64,000 nt of DNA. It comes from Betaproteobacteria bacterium (GTDB lineage Bacteria; Pseudomonadota; Gammaproteobacteria; Burkholderiales; Usitatibacteraceae). Where the stretch lies: contig JADKJR010000014.1 in the NCBI GenBank assembly GCA_016720925.1, positions 62,001-126,000 on the forward strand, read 5' to 3'. Position numbers and translations under genes: made by a program. Below the pieces are notes generated by a model. The model searched no databases. It had not been told where the DNA came from and saw nothing but the letters and a program-made list of their open reading frames with translations. Positions 42,459 through 50,991 of the stretch are shown piece by piece. Position 1 is the first letter of the stretch. Each line of letters starts with the position of its first letter.

Positions 42459-42578
42459 AATTTCCTGTTCGGGAAATTATCGCTATCAGATAGGCAAAAT
42501 GCAACATAAATTTACTGATCGGGAAATAATCGACCATGACAGCTCGTTTCCTTCAAAAATATCCCGAACGGGTAATTT
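42459..42578. promoter_or_regulatory. Three spaced HipB-type operators
   Basis: Site 1 is a perfect inverted repeat AATTTCC-N6-GGAAATT (42459-42478). Site 2 (about 42509-42527) is ATTTAC-N6-GGAAAT, with one mismatch. Site 3 (about 42557-42578) is ATATCC-N6-GGTAAT, weaker. Their centres are 50 and 49 bases apart, close to a whole number of helical turns. This recalls the multiple spaced operators of the E. coli hip promoter. Confidence 0.7.
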
Positions 42579-43200
42579 ATGAAGGAATATCGCATCACAC
42601 TACAAGCGTCGCCAAAGGTCTCAAATATTGCGCTTCGTAATTTTTTTTCGAAGCGGCTATGATTGTTCTTTCCCCAGGCCGATCCATCGGCTCGCACGAA
42701 CAGACGGTCGGTCGTCTTCCTCCCAAGTGCCACTTCATCAACAAGGGCAATACCTTCCGGCGAGAGGGGGACGTGCCGCCCCTTGGCGGTCTTGCTCGGG
42801 CGAATGTAGACACTGGCATTGTCCGGCGAGTACTTTCGCCGGTTTTAATCCCGTGATCTCGGCATACGGGCGCCTCTAGTCGCGAGGGCGCTGAACCAGC
42901 CGGCGCAAGGCGGGATCACTCGCGTTGATCAATCGTGTGGCCTCAGCGGTTGTGAGGAAGCGAACAATCGGCTCATCCGCATTAGCAAAAGGCTTGACCT
43001 TGCGCCAAACGTCTTGCGAGGACACCATGTCGTCCTCATAGGCTTTCGGGCCCGCTTCGCGTCTTCATCAGTCGGTGCCTCGCGATAGGCCACGGCACCT
43101 CCTTTCCGGTCCGCTTGCAGGGAGCTTTCTGGCTGGTGCCTGATGCGCGGCCTGAATTTCGTCCGTCAGCCGTAGAGCAAGACATTTATCCGTGAATACC
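42560..43200 (-). pseudogene. Tyrosine-recombinase (integrase) relic beside tRNA-Glu
   Basis: Minus-strand fragments in different frames match a phage-type integrase: WRKVKPFANADEPIVRFL, TRLINASDPALRRLVQ, PYAEITGLKPAK, YSPDNASVYIRPSKTAKGRH, and VALGRKTTDRLFVRADGS. Frameshifts and a stop separate the pieces, and the catalytic C-terminal part with the tyrosine is missing. The relic lies about 100 bases from the 3' end of tRNA-Glu, the classical position of an island integrase. It suggests that the 39-43 kb toxin-antitoxin segment entered by site-specific insertion. Confidence 0.75.
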
Positions 43201-43253
43201 TGAATCCGTCTGCATTCCATAAACATCTCTGCGACACGGCTGCGACACGGGTA

Positions 43254-43285
43254 TAAAAAAACGGCTTGGATTTCTCCAAGCCGTT
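43254..43285 (-). terminator. Rho-independent terminator of the tRNA operon
   Basis: Read on the minus strand, an 11-bp perfect stem AACGGCTTGGA / TCCAAGCCGTT with a four-base loop is followed by a run of T, just after the 3' end of tRNA-Glu. It ends the tRNA-Ala/tRNA-Glu transcript. Confidence 0.9.
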
Positions 43286-43293
43286 GATTTATT

Positions 43294-43369
43294 TGGCGTC
43301 CCCAACCGGATTCGAACCGGTGTTACTGCCGTGAAAGGGCAATGTCCTAGGCCTCTAGACGATGGGGAC
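43294..43369 (-). tRNA. tRNA-Glu (anticodon TTC)
   Basis: This 76-base tRNA gene has acceptor start GTCCCCA, D-arm TCGTCTAGAGGCCTAGGACA, anticodon loop CCTTTCACGG with TTC, T-arm GGTTCGAATCC, and acceptor end GGGGACG followed by encoded CCA. A terminator follows. The gene is a likely attachment site for the integrase relic downstream. Confidence 0.95.
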
Positions 43370-43414
43370 TCACACGTCTTACTGCGGTGCTTCGTGTTGC
43401 TAAAACGATTACAA

Positions 43415-43441
43415 CAAAAAAGCGGCTTGTGAAACAACCGC
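43415..43441 (-). terminator. Hairpin with T-run between tRNA-Ala and tRNA-Glu
   Basis: On the minus strand GCGGTTGT-TTC-ACAAGCCGC (one bulge) is followed by TTTTTT. It may be a weak terminator or a processing hairpin between the two tRNA genes. Confidence 0.45.
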
Positions 43442-43467
43442 CCCTGCGTTGCGTACTACCTGTTCTG

Positions 43468-43543
<76 letters not shown>

Positions 43544-43606
43544 CACAGGGAGAGGCGCATTATAGCTGGTGATAGGCCTTTTTGCAAAGGCAAGATAACT
43601 CGAAAA

Positions 43607-45004
43607 TCAGTCTGAACGTGCCTTGTCCAGACGCTCCAGAGTTTCTTCGCGCCCAAGAACGTCCATGACGGCATCGATAGAAGGCGATTGCGTCTGCCCT
43701 GTCAACAGTACCCGCAGCGGCATCATGAGCTGGGGCATTTTCAACGCGTGTCTGGCAACACAGGCTTTGATCGTGGCGCCGAGGTCAGCTTTTGACCAGG
43801 CAACGGATTTCAGCGCCTCACGCAGATCCCCTAACGCCGGCTTGGCCGCATCTGTCAGGTGCGCCGCAAGTAAAGCGGAATCGACGTTGGGACGCACGAA
43901 GAAATAGCGTGCGGCCTCTGCCATGTCAACCAGCGTTGGCGAGCGATCACGCAACAACTCCGTCACCCGTGCCACATCCGGACCGGTTGCCGCATCAATT
44001 CCCGACTGCTCCAGGAATGGCTTCAATAGCGTGGCCAATGCCACAGGATCGGCCTTCTTGATGTACTCGTGATTCAGCCAGTTGAGTTTTTCGGTATTGA
44101 ACTGGGCGGCGGATGGCGTGATGTGATCAAGATCGAACCACTCGCAGAACTGCTCCATGGAAAACACTTCATCGTCGCCATGGGACCAACCGAGTCGCGC
44201 AAGGTAATTCACCACGGCCTCGCGCAGATAGCCTTTGGCGGGATAATCCATGACTGACACCGCACCATGCCGCTTCGACAGTTTTTGGCCGTCGTCCCCC
44301 AGAATCATGGAAAGATGCGCGTACACCGGCACGGAGGCGCCCAATGCCTCAAGAATATTGATCTGCCGCGGCGTATTGTTGACGTGATCATCACCACGAA
44401 TGACGTGGGTGATTTTCATGTCCCAGTCATCGACGCACACGCAGAAATTGTAGGTCGGTGTTCCGTCGCCACGCGCGATGATCAGATCATCGAGTTCCGC
44501 ATTCGCAATTTCAATTTTGCCTTTCACCGCGTCGACCCAGGAAACACTCCCGCCAATCGGGTTGCGGAACCGCACAACGGGTTTCACGTCCGCCGGCATC
44601 AACGGCAGCGTCTTTCCCGGCTCCGGACGCCAGCGTCCGTCGTAGCGCGGTTTTTCGCCGCGAACACGCTGTGCTTCACGCATCGCATCCAGTTCTTCGG
44701 CCGTCGTGTAGCAGAGGTAGGCCGTCCCGGCCACCAGCATTTCCGCGATTACTTCTCTGTATCGCGGCATGCGCTGCATCTGGTAGAAGGGCCCTTCGTC
44801 ATGGTCGAGGCCAAGCCAGGCCATGCCATCGATGATCGCCTGCACCGCTTGCGGTGTTGAACGCTCGACATCGGTGTCTTCGATTCGCAGGATGAAGGTG
44901 CCGCCGTGGCGGCGGGCAAACGCCCACGCGTAGAGCGCGGTGCGGGCGCCACCGATGTGCAGGTAGCCGGTGGGGCTGGGGGCGAAGCGGGAGCGAACAG
45001 TCAT
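43607..45004 (-). CDS. gltX: Glutamyl-tRNA synthetase
   Basis: This 465-residue class I aminoacyl-tRNA synthetase loads glutamate onto tRNA-Glu. The HIGH-type motif is in APSPTGYLHIGGARTAL and the KMSKS-type motif is KLSKRHG. DIR/ED catalytic elements (FILRIEDTDVERST) and an anticodon-binding helical C terminus complete the protein. Length is standard. It is transcribed toward tRNA-Ala and tRNA-Glu, so the enzyme and its substrate tRNA are neighbours. Confidence 0.96.
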   Translation of the reverse strand: MTVRSRFAPSPTGYLHIGGARTALYAWAFARRHGGTFILRIEDTDVERSTPQAVQAIIDGMAWLGLDHDEGPFYQMQRMPRYREVIAEMLVAGTAYLCYTTAEELDAMREAQRVRGEKPRYDGRWRPEPGKTLPLMPADVKPVVRFRNPIGGSVSWVDAVKGKIEIANAELDDLIIARGDGTPTYNFCVCVDDWDMKITHVIRGDDHVNNTPRQINILEALGASVPVYAHLSMILGDDGQKLSKRHGAVSVMDYPAKGYLREAVVNYLARLGWSHGDDEVFSMEQFCEWFDLDHITPSAAQFNTEKLNWLNHEYIKKADPVALATLLKPFLEQSGIDAATGPDVARVTELLRDRSPTLVDMAEAARYFFVRPNVDSALLAAHLTDAAKPALGDLREALKSVAWSKADLGATIKACVARHALKMPQLMMPLRVLLTGQTQSPSIDAVMDVLGREETLERLDKARSD

Positions 45005-45018
45005 TGCAGATTACCAGT

Positions 45019-45092
45019 TCCGTTCGTGGTGAGCCTGTCGAACCACAAACATTTGGATTTTGGAAACCCTTCGAAAAGCTCAGGGCGAACGG
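45019..45092. repeat. Palindromic extragenic repeat (CCGTTCG...CGAACGG type)
   Basis: The ends are inverted copies: CCGTTCGTGGTGAGCCTGTC at the left and AGCTCAGGGCGAACGG at the right, around an AT-richer core. 'GTTCGTGGTGAGCCTGTCGAAC' and 'CCTTCGAAAAGCTCAGGGCGAAC' arms are a common type of interspersed repeat in proteobacteria. It fills the gap between gltX and dcd. Confidence 0.75.
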
Positions 45093-45094
45093 CT

Positions 45095-45661
45095 TTACAT
45101 CTTCGGTAACGTCACGCCCTGCTGCCCCTGATACTTGCCGCCGCGATCCTTGTACGAGGTCTCGCAAATTTCATCGCTTTCAAAAAACAGCACCTGTGCG
45201 ATGCCTTCATTGGCGTAGATTTTCGCGGGTAGAGGCGTGGTATTCGAAAACTCCAGTGTCACATGCCCTTCCCATTCCGGTTCGAACGGCGTGACATTGA
45301 CAATGATTCCACAGCGCGCGTAGGTCGATTTTCCCAGACACACCGTCAACACATTGCGCGGGATTCGGAAGTATTCAACGGTGCGCGCCAAGGCGAATGA
45401 ATTTGGCGGGATGATGCAAAAATCCGCCTTGATGTCCACAAACGAACTCGGATCAAAGTTCTTCGGGTCAACAATGGTGGAATTCAGATTGGTGAACAGC
45501 TTGAATTCATTTGAGCAGCGAATATCGTAGCCATAGCTGGACGTGCCGTAACTGACGATACGCTGCCCATTGACTTCACGCACCTGTCCCGGCTCGAACG
45601 GCTCGATCATGCCGTGTTCCTGCGCCATGCGGCGTATCCATTTGTCGGCTTTGATGCTCAC
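45095..45661 (-). CDS. dcd: dCTP deaminase
   Basis: This 188-residue enzyme converts dCTP to dUTP for thymidylate synthesis. Signature segments are GTSSYGYDIRCSNEFKLF, PPNSFALARTVEYFRIPRNV, GKSTYARCGIIVNVTPFEPE with the catalytic Glu region, and the C-terminal YQGQQGVTLPKM. Length is as expected. It lies in the minus-strand housekeeping row apbC-TPR-DUF1330-dcd-gltX. Confidence 0.95.
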   Translation of the reverse strand: MSIKADKWIRRMAQEHGMIEPFEPGQVREVNGQRIVSYGTSSYGYDIRCSNEFKLFTNLNSTIVDPKNFDPSSFVDIKADFCIIPPNSFALARTVEYFRIPRNVLTVCLGKSTYARCGIIVNVTPFEPEWEGHVTLEFSNTTPLPAKIYANEGIAQVLFFESDEICETSYKDRGGKYQGQQGVTLPKM

Positions 45662-45677
45662 GCTGGTCTTCCTTTCG

Positions 45678-45962
45678 CTATCCCTGATACAACGTCAATG
45701 TCACCTCGGCACCCTGTTCCCGCATCGGAATCAGCGCTTGATACTCCGGCGAATCGTGCCATCGTTTCGCCGCGTCCAGATTTTCGAATCGCAGGGCAAC
45801 CACAGTGTCGTGATCCTCCGTGCCGCTGAATGCCTGGCGCAACCCGCCACGAAACATCACTTCACCACCATATTGAGCGATGGTGGCACCGACACGCTGA
45901 CGATACCACTCCCAGGCACTCTCATCCTTCACCCGAATCCGGCCGACACAGTAAGCCGTCAT
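45678..45962 (-). CDS. DUF1330 family protein
   Basis: This 94-residue ferredoxin-like alpha/beta barrel protein of the DUF1330 family begins TAYCVGRIRVKDESAWEWYR. It also shows ENLDAAKRWHDSPEYQALIP, the family's typical second helix. Its function is not established; the fold resembles dimeric barrel oxygenases and sometimes heme-degrading enzymes. It is separated from dcd by 16 bases and from the TPR gene by 11, so co-transcription is likely. Confidence 0.85.
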   Translation of the reverse strand: MTAYCVGRIRVKDESAWEWYRQRVGATIAQYGGEVMFRGGLRQAFSGTEDHDTVVALRFENLDAAKRWHDSPEYQALIPMREQGAEVTLTLYQG

Positions 45963-45973
45963 TTCATTTTTCC

Positions 45974-46480
45974 CTATTTGTCGTACGGCGGATCGAGATG
46001 CTCCGCGTACCAGGAAATCGACCGGCGATATTTCTGCGTCTCGGCATCCGCTGAATTGTCCGCAATGTGATTGAGCAACAACCGCATCGCTTCGGCATGT
46101 TCACCCATGTTGTAACGGGTGAGGGCGAGAAACACATCAAACTCCTTCGCATCAGGATAGGCGGCGGCACCTTTTTGCAACACCCGCGCCGCATCGCCAA
46201 ATCGCTCGCAACAACGGTATGAGCTGCCCAAGCCAATCAGCGCCCCACGCAAATCCTCGCCTTCGATTCCGCACTGGATCGCGTGCTCGTAGAACGCAAT
46301 GGCCTCGTCTTCAACGCCCTGATGGTCATATGTGCAACCAAGCTCGTAATTTACCTTGGCGTCATCCGGCTGCTGGTTGTAAAGGTCGAGCAAAATCGCC
46401 AATGCTTCGGTGTGTTGGGAATCGCGCCGCAATTCGACCGCGCGCTGAATGGCCTCCTGCAACGGATCCACTGCAGACAT
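45974..46480 (-). CDS. Tetratricopeptide-repeat protein
   Basis: This 168-residue protein, from the ATG at 46480 that overlaps the apbC stop, has three to four TPR-like helical pairs (EALAILLDLYNQQPDDAKVN, DEAIAFYEHAIQCGIEGEDL, GDAARVLQKGAAAYPDAKEF, GEHAEAMRLLLNHIADNSAD). It has no signal peptide. TPR proteins mediate protein contacts; the partner is unknown. The neighbour order with apbC and dcd suggests a housekeeping role. A longer start at 46555 lies inside apbC and is unlikely. Confidence 0.82.
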   Translation of the reverse strand: MSAVDPLQEAIQRAVELRRDSQHTEALAILLDLYNQQPDDAKVNYELGCTYDHQGVEDEAIAFYEHAIQCGIEGEDLRGALIGLGSSYRCCERFGDAARVLQKGAAAYPDAKEFDVFLALTRYNMGEHAEAMRLLLNHIADNSADAETQKYRRSISWYAEHLDPPYDK

Positions 46481-47568
46481 CAGGTGTTCTGAATGACAAT
46501 CTTCGGAAATACACTGGAGCGATCTTGCGATTGCTTGGCGATTTTGGCCGCGCATTTGCGGGCAATTTCCTTGTAAATGCCGGCGATCGGCCCATCCGGC
46601 TCGGACACGACGGTGGGTTTGCCGCCATCGGTCATTTCACGAATCTTTATGTCAAGCGGCAACGAACCCAATAGCTCAATGCCGTAGTCTTTCGCCATCT
46701 TCTCGCCGCCACCTGTGCCAAAGATGTGCTCCATGTGACCGCATTTGGTGCAGACGTGCATCGCCATGTTTTCCACCACACCGATGATCGGTACGCCGAC
46801 CTTTTCAAACATCTTGAGACCCTTGCGTGCATCAAGCAATGCAATGTCCTGCGGCGTGGTAACAATCACCGCCCCCGTGACGGGCACCTTTTGCGCCAGC
46901 GTCAGTTGAATATCGCCGGTGCCCGGCGGCAAATCGATGACAAGGTAGTCCAGTTCATGCCAGTTGGTTTCGTTCAGCAATTGCTCCAATGCCTGCGTCA
47001 CCATCGGGCCGCGCCACACCATCGGCGTTTCCGGATCAATCAAAAACCCAACACTCATGGCCTGGATGCCGTGACCTTCCATCGGCTCCATGGTTTTGCC
47101 GTCTTTCGATGCGGGCCGCCCGGTGATGCCCAGCATCGTCGGTTGCGAAGGACCATAAATGTCTGCATCCAGCATACCGACAGACGCGCCCTCAGCCGCC
47201 AACGCCAGGGCCAGATTCACGGCAGTGGTGCTCTTGCCAACACCGCCTTTTCCGGATGCCACGGCAATGATGTTCTTGATGCCCGGGACCAGTTTCACGC
47301 CGCGCTGCGCACTGTGCGAAACAATTTTCGAGAAGACGTTGGCTGACACATTTCCCATGCCGTCAATTTTTTTCAGCCGATCGATCACCTGTCGACGGAT
47401 CGGTTCAAATACGCTCTTGCCGGGATAGCCCAGCACAATCTCGAGCGCCACATTCGCACCGTCGAGCTTGATGTTCCGTGCGGATTTGCCATCGACAAAA
47501 TTCTCGCCCGTCACCGGGTCGATCAATTCGCGCAGCGCGTTCTGGATAGTTTCTACAGTGATGGACAT
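46480..47568 (-). CDS. apbC: Iron-sulfur cluster carrier ATPase Mrp/ApbC
   Basis: This roughly 362-residue P-loop ATPase carries Fe-S clusters. The N-terminal DUF59 domain (ALRELIDPVTGENFVDGKSA) is followed by the deviant Walker A SGKGGVGKSTTAVNLALALA. The CTKCGHMEHIFGTGGG region with the paired cysteines bridges the cluster at the dimer interface. The start at 47568 gives the standard length; the frame to 47622 has a poor extension. It is divergent from metG with a 163-base gap, a classic proteobacterial arrangement. Confidence 0.94.
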   Translation of the reverse strand: MSITVETIQNALRELIDPVTGENFVDGKSARNIKLDGANVALEIVLGYPGKSVFEPIRRQVIDRLKKIDGMGNVSANVFSKIVSHSAQRGVKLVPGIKNIIAVASGKGGVGKSTTAVNLALALAAEGASVGMLDADIYGPSQPTMLGITGRPASKDGKTMEPMEGHGIQAMSVGFLIDPETPMVWRGPMVTQALEQLLNETNWHELDYLVIDLPPGTGDIQLTLAQKVPVTGAVIVTTPQDIALLDARKGLKMFEKVGVPIIGVVENMAMHVCTKCGHMEHIFGTGGGEKMAKDYGIELLGSLPLDIKIREMTDGGKPTVVSEPDGPIAGIYKEIARKCAAKIAKQSQDRSSVFPKIVIQNT

Positions 47569-47731
47569 GTGGCGGACTTTGAATGTGAGGTAAGTGCCGT
47601 ATTTTATCGGAATACACCGCACTGTCGTGTCAATGCCATATCAAAAATGCGGGTGCCTTGGTACAATCGGTTTCAAGAAAAATTATTCAAATCAATCGGT
47701 TTTTGCAATCCATGCTTCGCAGAAGTTCCAG

Positions 47732-49876
47732 ATGCCCCGAAAATTATTCGTAACAACCGCGCTTCCGTATGCCAATGGCTCGCTGCACATTGGCCATATC
47801 GTCGATCAGCTGTATGGCGATATCTGGGTGCGTTATCAGCGCATGCAAGGTCACGAAGTGCACTTTGTGTGCGCCGGGGATACCCATGGCGCCCCGATCA
47901 TGTTGCGCGCCGAACAGGAAGGCATCACGCCGGAAGCCCTGATTGAGCGCATCGCCGTCGAGCACAATGCCGACTGGCGTGCCTTCCTGATGAGCTACGA
48001 CCACTGGCACTCGACGCATTCGCCGGAAAACGTCGAACTTTCACAGGATATTTACAGGAAGCTCAAGGCGGCCAAGCTCATCACCAGCAAGGAAGTCGAA
48101 CAGTTCTTCGACCCGGTGAAGGCAATGTTTCTGCCGGACCGCTACATCAAGGGCGAATGCCCAAAATGCGGAGCGAAGGACCAGTACGGCGATTCCTGCG
48201 AAGTTTGTGGCGCCGTGTATGCGCCGACCGATTTGAAGAACCCCTATTCAACGCTCACCGGCGCCAAACCGGTACTCAAAAAATCCGAGCACTTTTTCTT
48301 CAAGCTTTCCGACAAGAAATGTGTGCAGTTTTTGCATGAATGGACAAAGGAGACGCCGCTGCAAAGCGAGGTCGTCAACAAGCTCGCAGAATGGCTGGGC
48401 GATGGCGGCAAGAATCTCAATGACTGGGATATCTCGCGCGATGCGCCCTACTTCGGTATTGACATCCCTGATGAGCCCGGCAAGTACTTCTACGTCTGGC
48501 TGGATGCACCGGTGGGCTACCTCGCCAGCCTGAAAGCATATTTCGATACTGGCAAAGCGAAGGTCAACGGCGAAAAGCGCAGCTTCGACGATTTCCTCGC
48601 CGACGATAAGGTCGAGCAATATCACTTCATCGGCAAGGACATCGTCTACTTTCACACGCTGTTCTGGCCGGCCATGCTCAAGTTTTCCGGCCGCAAGGTA
48701 CCAAACAACGTGTTTGTGCACGGCTTCATCACCTTCACCGGCGAGAAGATGTCCAAGTCGCGCGGCACGGGTGTGTCGCCGCAGAAGTACATACAGGTCG
48801 GCATGAATCCGGAGTGGCTGCGTTATTACATCGCCGCCAAACTCACCGACAAAGTCGAGGACCTCGATTTCAACCCGGACGATTTTGTCGCGCGGGTGAA
48901 CAGCGATCTGATCGGCAAGTACGTGAATATCGCCAGCCGCACGGCGGGATTTATCACCAAGAAATTCGACGGCAAACTGGGCAAGCCGCAGTTGCCCAAG
49001 GACATTGCCGGCGAATTCGCGGGTGCGGCCGACGAAATCAGCGGCTACTACGATGGACGCGAATACGGCAAGGCGATCCGCAAAATCATGGCGCTGGCGG
49101 ATCTCGCGAATCAATTTGTGGACGCCAGTAAACCCTGGGACCTCGCCAAGCAGGAGGGCAAGGAAGCCGAACTGCTGACGGTATGCTCGACCGCGGTGGC
49201 GATGTTCCGCGACCTGACCGTGTATCTGGCACCGGTGTTACCGCAACTCGCCGCGACGGCAGGCGAGATGTTCAGTTTCGACGCCTTCGACTGGAAAACG
49301 ACAGCCAAACCGTTGAAAGAAGGCCACGAGATCAAGGCCTACAAGCACCTGATGGGCCGTATCGATTCCAAGCATATGGATGCCTTGCTGGAACCCGCCA
49401 AGGATGCGGGAGACGCGAACAAAAAAACGCATTCCGCCAAAGCCGACACCAAGGCCGACTCGAAAGCAACAAGCACCGAAGCGCCCGCGTCGACCGAATT
49501 TGCACTGATTCCACCGGAGCCGCCGAAACCCATCGTTGTGCTGCCGATTGCGGAAACCATTTCCATCGACGATTTCGGCCGCCTCGATTTGCGTGTCTGC
49601 AAAATACTCGACGCGGAACTGGTGGTGGAAGCGGACAAACTCGTGAAACTCACGCTCGATCTCGGCATCGAAACACGTACCGTGTTTGCCGGTATCCGAT
49701 CAGCGTATAACCCGAAAGACCTGATCGGCCGGCTGACCGTCATGGTCGCCAACCTTGCGCCACGCAAGATGCGCTTTGGTGAATCGCAGGGCATGGTGCT
49801 GGCGGCGGGCGATGGCACCGGCATATACCTGCTGGCGCCGGACGCGGGGGCGGTGCCGGGGATGCGCATCAAATAG
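47732..49876 (+). CDS. metG: Methionyl-tRNA synthetase
   Basis: This roughly 714-residue class I synthetase shows ALPYANGSLHIGHIVDQ (HIGH) and KMSKSRG (KMSKS). A zinc knuckle (CPKCGAKDQYGDSCEVCG) lies near residue 145. A C-terminal EMAP-II-like tRNA-binding domain (FGRLDLRVCKILDAELVVEA, MRFGESQGMVLAAGDGTG) follows an Ala/Lys-rich linker. The ATG at 47732 gives the family start MPRKLFVTTALPYAN. The gene is divergent from apbC. Confidence 0.96.
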   Translation: MPRKLFVTTALPYANGSLHIGHIVDQLYGDIWVRYQRMQGHEVHFVCAGDTHGAPIMLRAEQEGITPEALIERIAVEHNADWRAFLMSYDHWHSTHSPENVELSQDIYRKLKAAKLITSKEVEQFFDPVKAMFLPDRYIKGECPKCGAKDQYGDSCEVCGAVYAPTDLKNPYSTLTGAKPVLKKSEHFFFKLSDKKCVQFLHEWTKETPLQSEVVNKLAEWLGDGGKNLNDWDISRDAPYFGIDIPDEPGKYFYVWLDAPVGYLASLKAYFDTGKAKVNGEKRSFDDFLADDKVEQYHFIGKDIVYFHTLFWPAMLKFSGRKVPNNVFVHGFITFTGEKMSKSRGTGVSPQKYIQVGMNPEWLRYYIAAKLTDKVEDLDFNPDDFVARVNSDLIGKYVNIASRTAGFITKKFDGKLGKPQLPKDIAGEFAGAADEISGYYDGREYGKAIRKIMALADLANQFVDASKPWDLAKQEGKEAELLTVCSTAVAMFRDLTVYLAPVLPQLAATAGEMFSFDAFDWKTTAKPLKEGHEIKAYKHLMGRIDSKHMDALLEPAKDAGDANKKTHSAKADTKADSKATSTEAPASTEFALIPPEPPKPIVVLPIAETISIDDFGRLDLRVCKILDAELVVEADKLVKLTLDLGIETRTVFAGIRSAYNPKDLIGRLTVMVANLAPRKMRFGESQGMVLAAGDGTGIYLLAPDAGAVPGMRIK

Positions 49877-49916
49877 CCGGTGTAACACCAAGCCCCTCGT
49901 CAATCTGGTGAGGCAA

Positions 49917-50111
49917 ATGCAATTGCACAGGCTGTGCATTTCTCCAGGATATTTGTACTTTATCGCGCTGACCTTCGCGCTCTCTCTCGCCGGCTGCGCA
50001 ACGCCCGCTGTGACCAAGGGTACCGGTCGTGCCACCGATCCACCACTTGATTTGGTGCTCTATTGCCTGTTTGCACCGGCCGACCCCGCCTGCCGCGGCA
50101 TACTGCGATGA
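49917..50111 (+). CDS. Small lipoprotein
   Basis: This 64-residue protein has a lipoprotein signal (YLYFIALTFALSLAGC, lipobox LAGC) and a short mature part with two further cysteines (LVLYCLFAPADPACRG). GTGAGG sits four bases before the ATG. It lies between metG and the ArfB-like gene. I do not recognise a family. The signal peptide and ribosome site make it credible despite its size. Confidence 0.6.
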   Translation: MQLHRLCISPGYLYFIALTFALSLAGCATPAVTKGTGRATDPPLDLVLYCLFAPADPACRGILR

Positions 50112-50156
50112 AAGGTCGTCCGGCTTGTTTGCGGAAAGACGCCTTACAATTGTCGT

Positions 50157-50531
50157 ATGGCGCGCCTCATTCCCCTCACCCTTCCCCCTTATTCCATCGA
50201 ACGCGAAATCCTTGAGCGCGAGGTGGAAATTGATACCTATCGAGCATCCGGCCCCGGCGGCCAGCACGTCAACAAGACCAATTCCGCCATTCGCCTGACG
50301 CATCTGCCGTCAGGCGTGGTCGTAATTGCGCAAGATTCGCCTTCGCAGTTTCGCAACAAGGAAATCGCGTATGAACGGCTGATTGAGCGATTGAAAAAGC
50401 TGAACCATGTGCCGAAAAAGCGCCTGGCGACCAAACCAACGCGCGCCTCAAAGGAACGCCGCATCGAAGCCAAGAAAACCCGCGCGACGGTCAAATCGAC
50501 TCGCACCAAGAAGATCCATCACGACGAATGA
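50157..50531 (+). CDS. arfB: Release-factor-like peptidyl-tRNA hydrolase (ArfB/YaeJ family)
   Basis: This 124-residue protein has the RF-1 catalytic loop GPGGQHVNKTNSAIRLTH, where GGQ hydrolyses peptidyl-tRNA. It has a long basic C-terminal tail (KKRLATKPTRASKERRIEAK), as used by ArfB to sit in an empty mRNA channel. There is no stop-codon recognition domain. It therefore likely rescues stalled ribosomes, though the start of the protein differs somewhat from E. coli ArfB and it could be a related RF-H-type factor. Its stop overlaps the acylphosphatase start. Confidence 0.8.
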   Translation: MARLIPLTLPPYSIEREILEREVEIDTYRASGPGGQHVNKTNSAIRLTHLPSGVVVIAQDSPSQFRNKEIAYERLIERLKKLNHVPKKRLATKPTRASKERRIEAKKTRATVKSTRTKKIHHDE

Positions 50532-50827
50532 GCGATTCCGTCATCACCGTGCATCTTGAAATCACCGGTCGCGTACAGGGTGTAGGCTTTCGCGAATCGA
50601 TGCGCGCGGTCGCGCAGGCGCTGGAGGTCAACGGCTGGGTGCGCAATCGCGACGACGACAGCGTGGAAGCGATCGTGCAAGGCGCGGAACCTGATGTCGA
50701 GCGGCTGATCGCGTGGTGCCACAACGGACCGCCGGGGGCTTATGTGCGATTTGTCAAAGCGGACCTCGTCGAAAGCAGCGAGACTTTCATTGCGTTTACG
50801 CGTTGGCCGAATACTCGGCCTGCGTGA
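50528..50827 (+). CDS. acyP: Acylphosphatase
   Basis: This 99-residue enzyme hydrolyses acyl phosphates. The phosphate-binding loop and catalytic Arg are in GRVQGVGFRESMRAVAQ, and the catalytic Asn is in VNGWVRNRDDDSVEA. Length is normal for the family. It is translationally coupled to the preceding gene by a four-base overlap (ATGA), and a copy of the dispersed repeat follows six bases after its stop. Confidence 0.92.
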   Translation: MSDSVITVHLEITGRVQGVGFRESMRAVAQALEVNGWVRNRDDDSVEAIVQGAEPDVERLIAWCHNGPPGAYVRFVKADLVESSETFIAFTRWPNTRPA

Positions 50828-50832
50828 ACGGA

Positions 50833-50898
50833 AAAGCCAAGCACTGGCGCGGCTCACAGACTGTAAATACCTGGAAAGGCTCGCCAATGCTGGAGTTT
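50833..50898 (+). repeat. Dispersed 65-bp palindromic repeat, copy D
   Basis: It starts AAAGCCAAGCACTGGCGCGG and ends CGCCAATGCTGGAGTTT; the outer arms pair imperfectly (AGCACTGGCG with CGCCAATGCT). It lies between the acylphosphatase stop and cbpA. Confidence 0.8.
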
Positions 50899-50991
50899 GA
50901 TCTATTCATTAAAGCGCCCGTATCGCAGGCGAGACTCAAGGTGCGGAGCTTGCCGGGTCAAATCCAACTCATCAAATGACAGCGGGAGTGA

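Noticed and set aside
49869..50303. Minus-strand frame over the lipoprotein and ArfB-like genes
   Set aside because: The plus strand has a lipobox and the GGQ motif; the minus frame has neither motif nor ribosome site.
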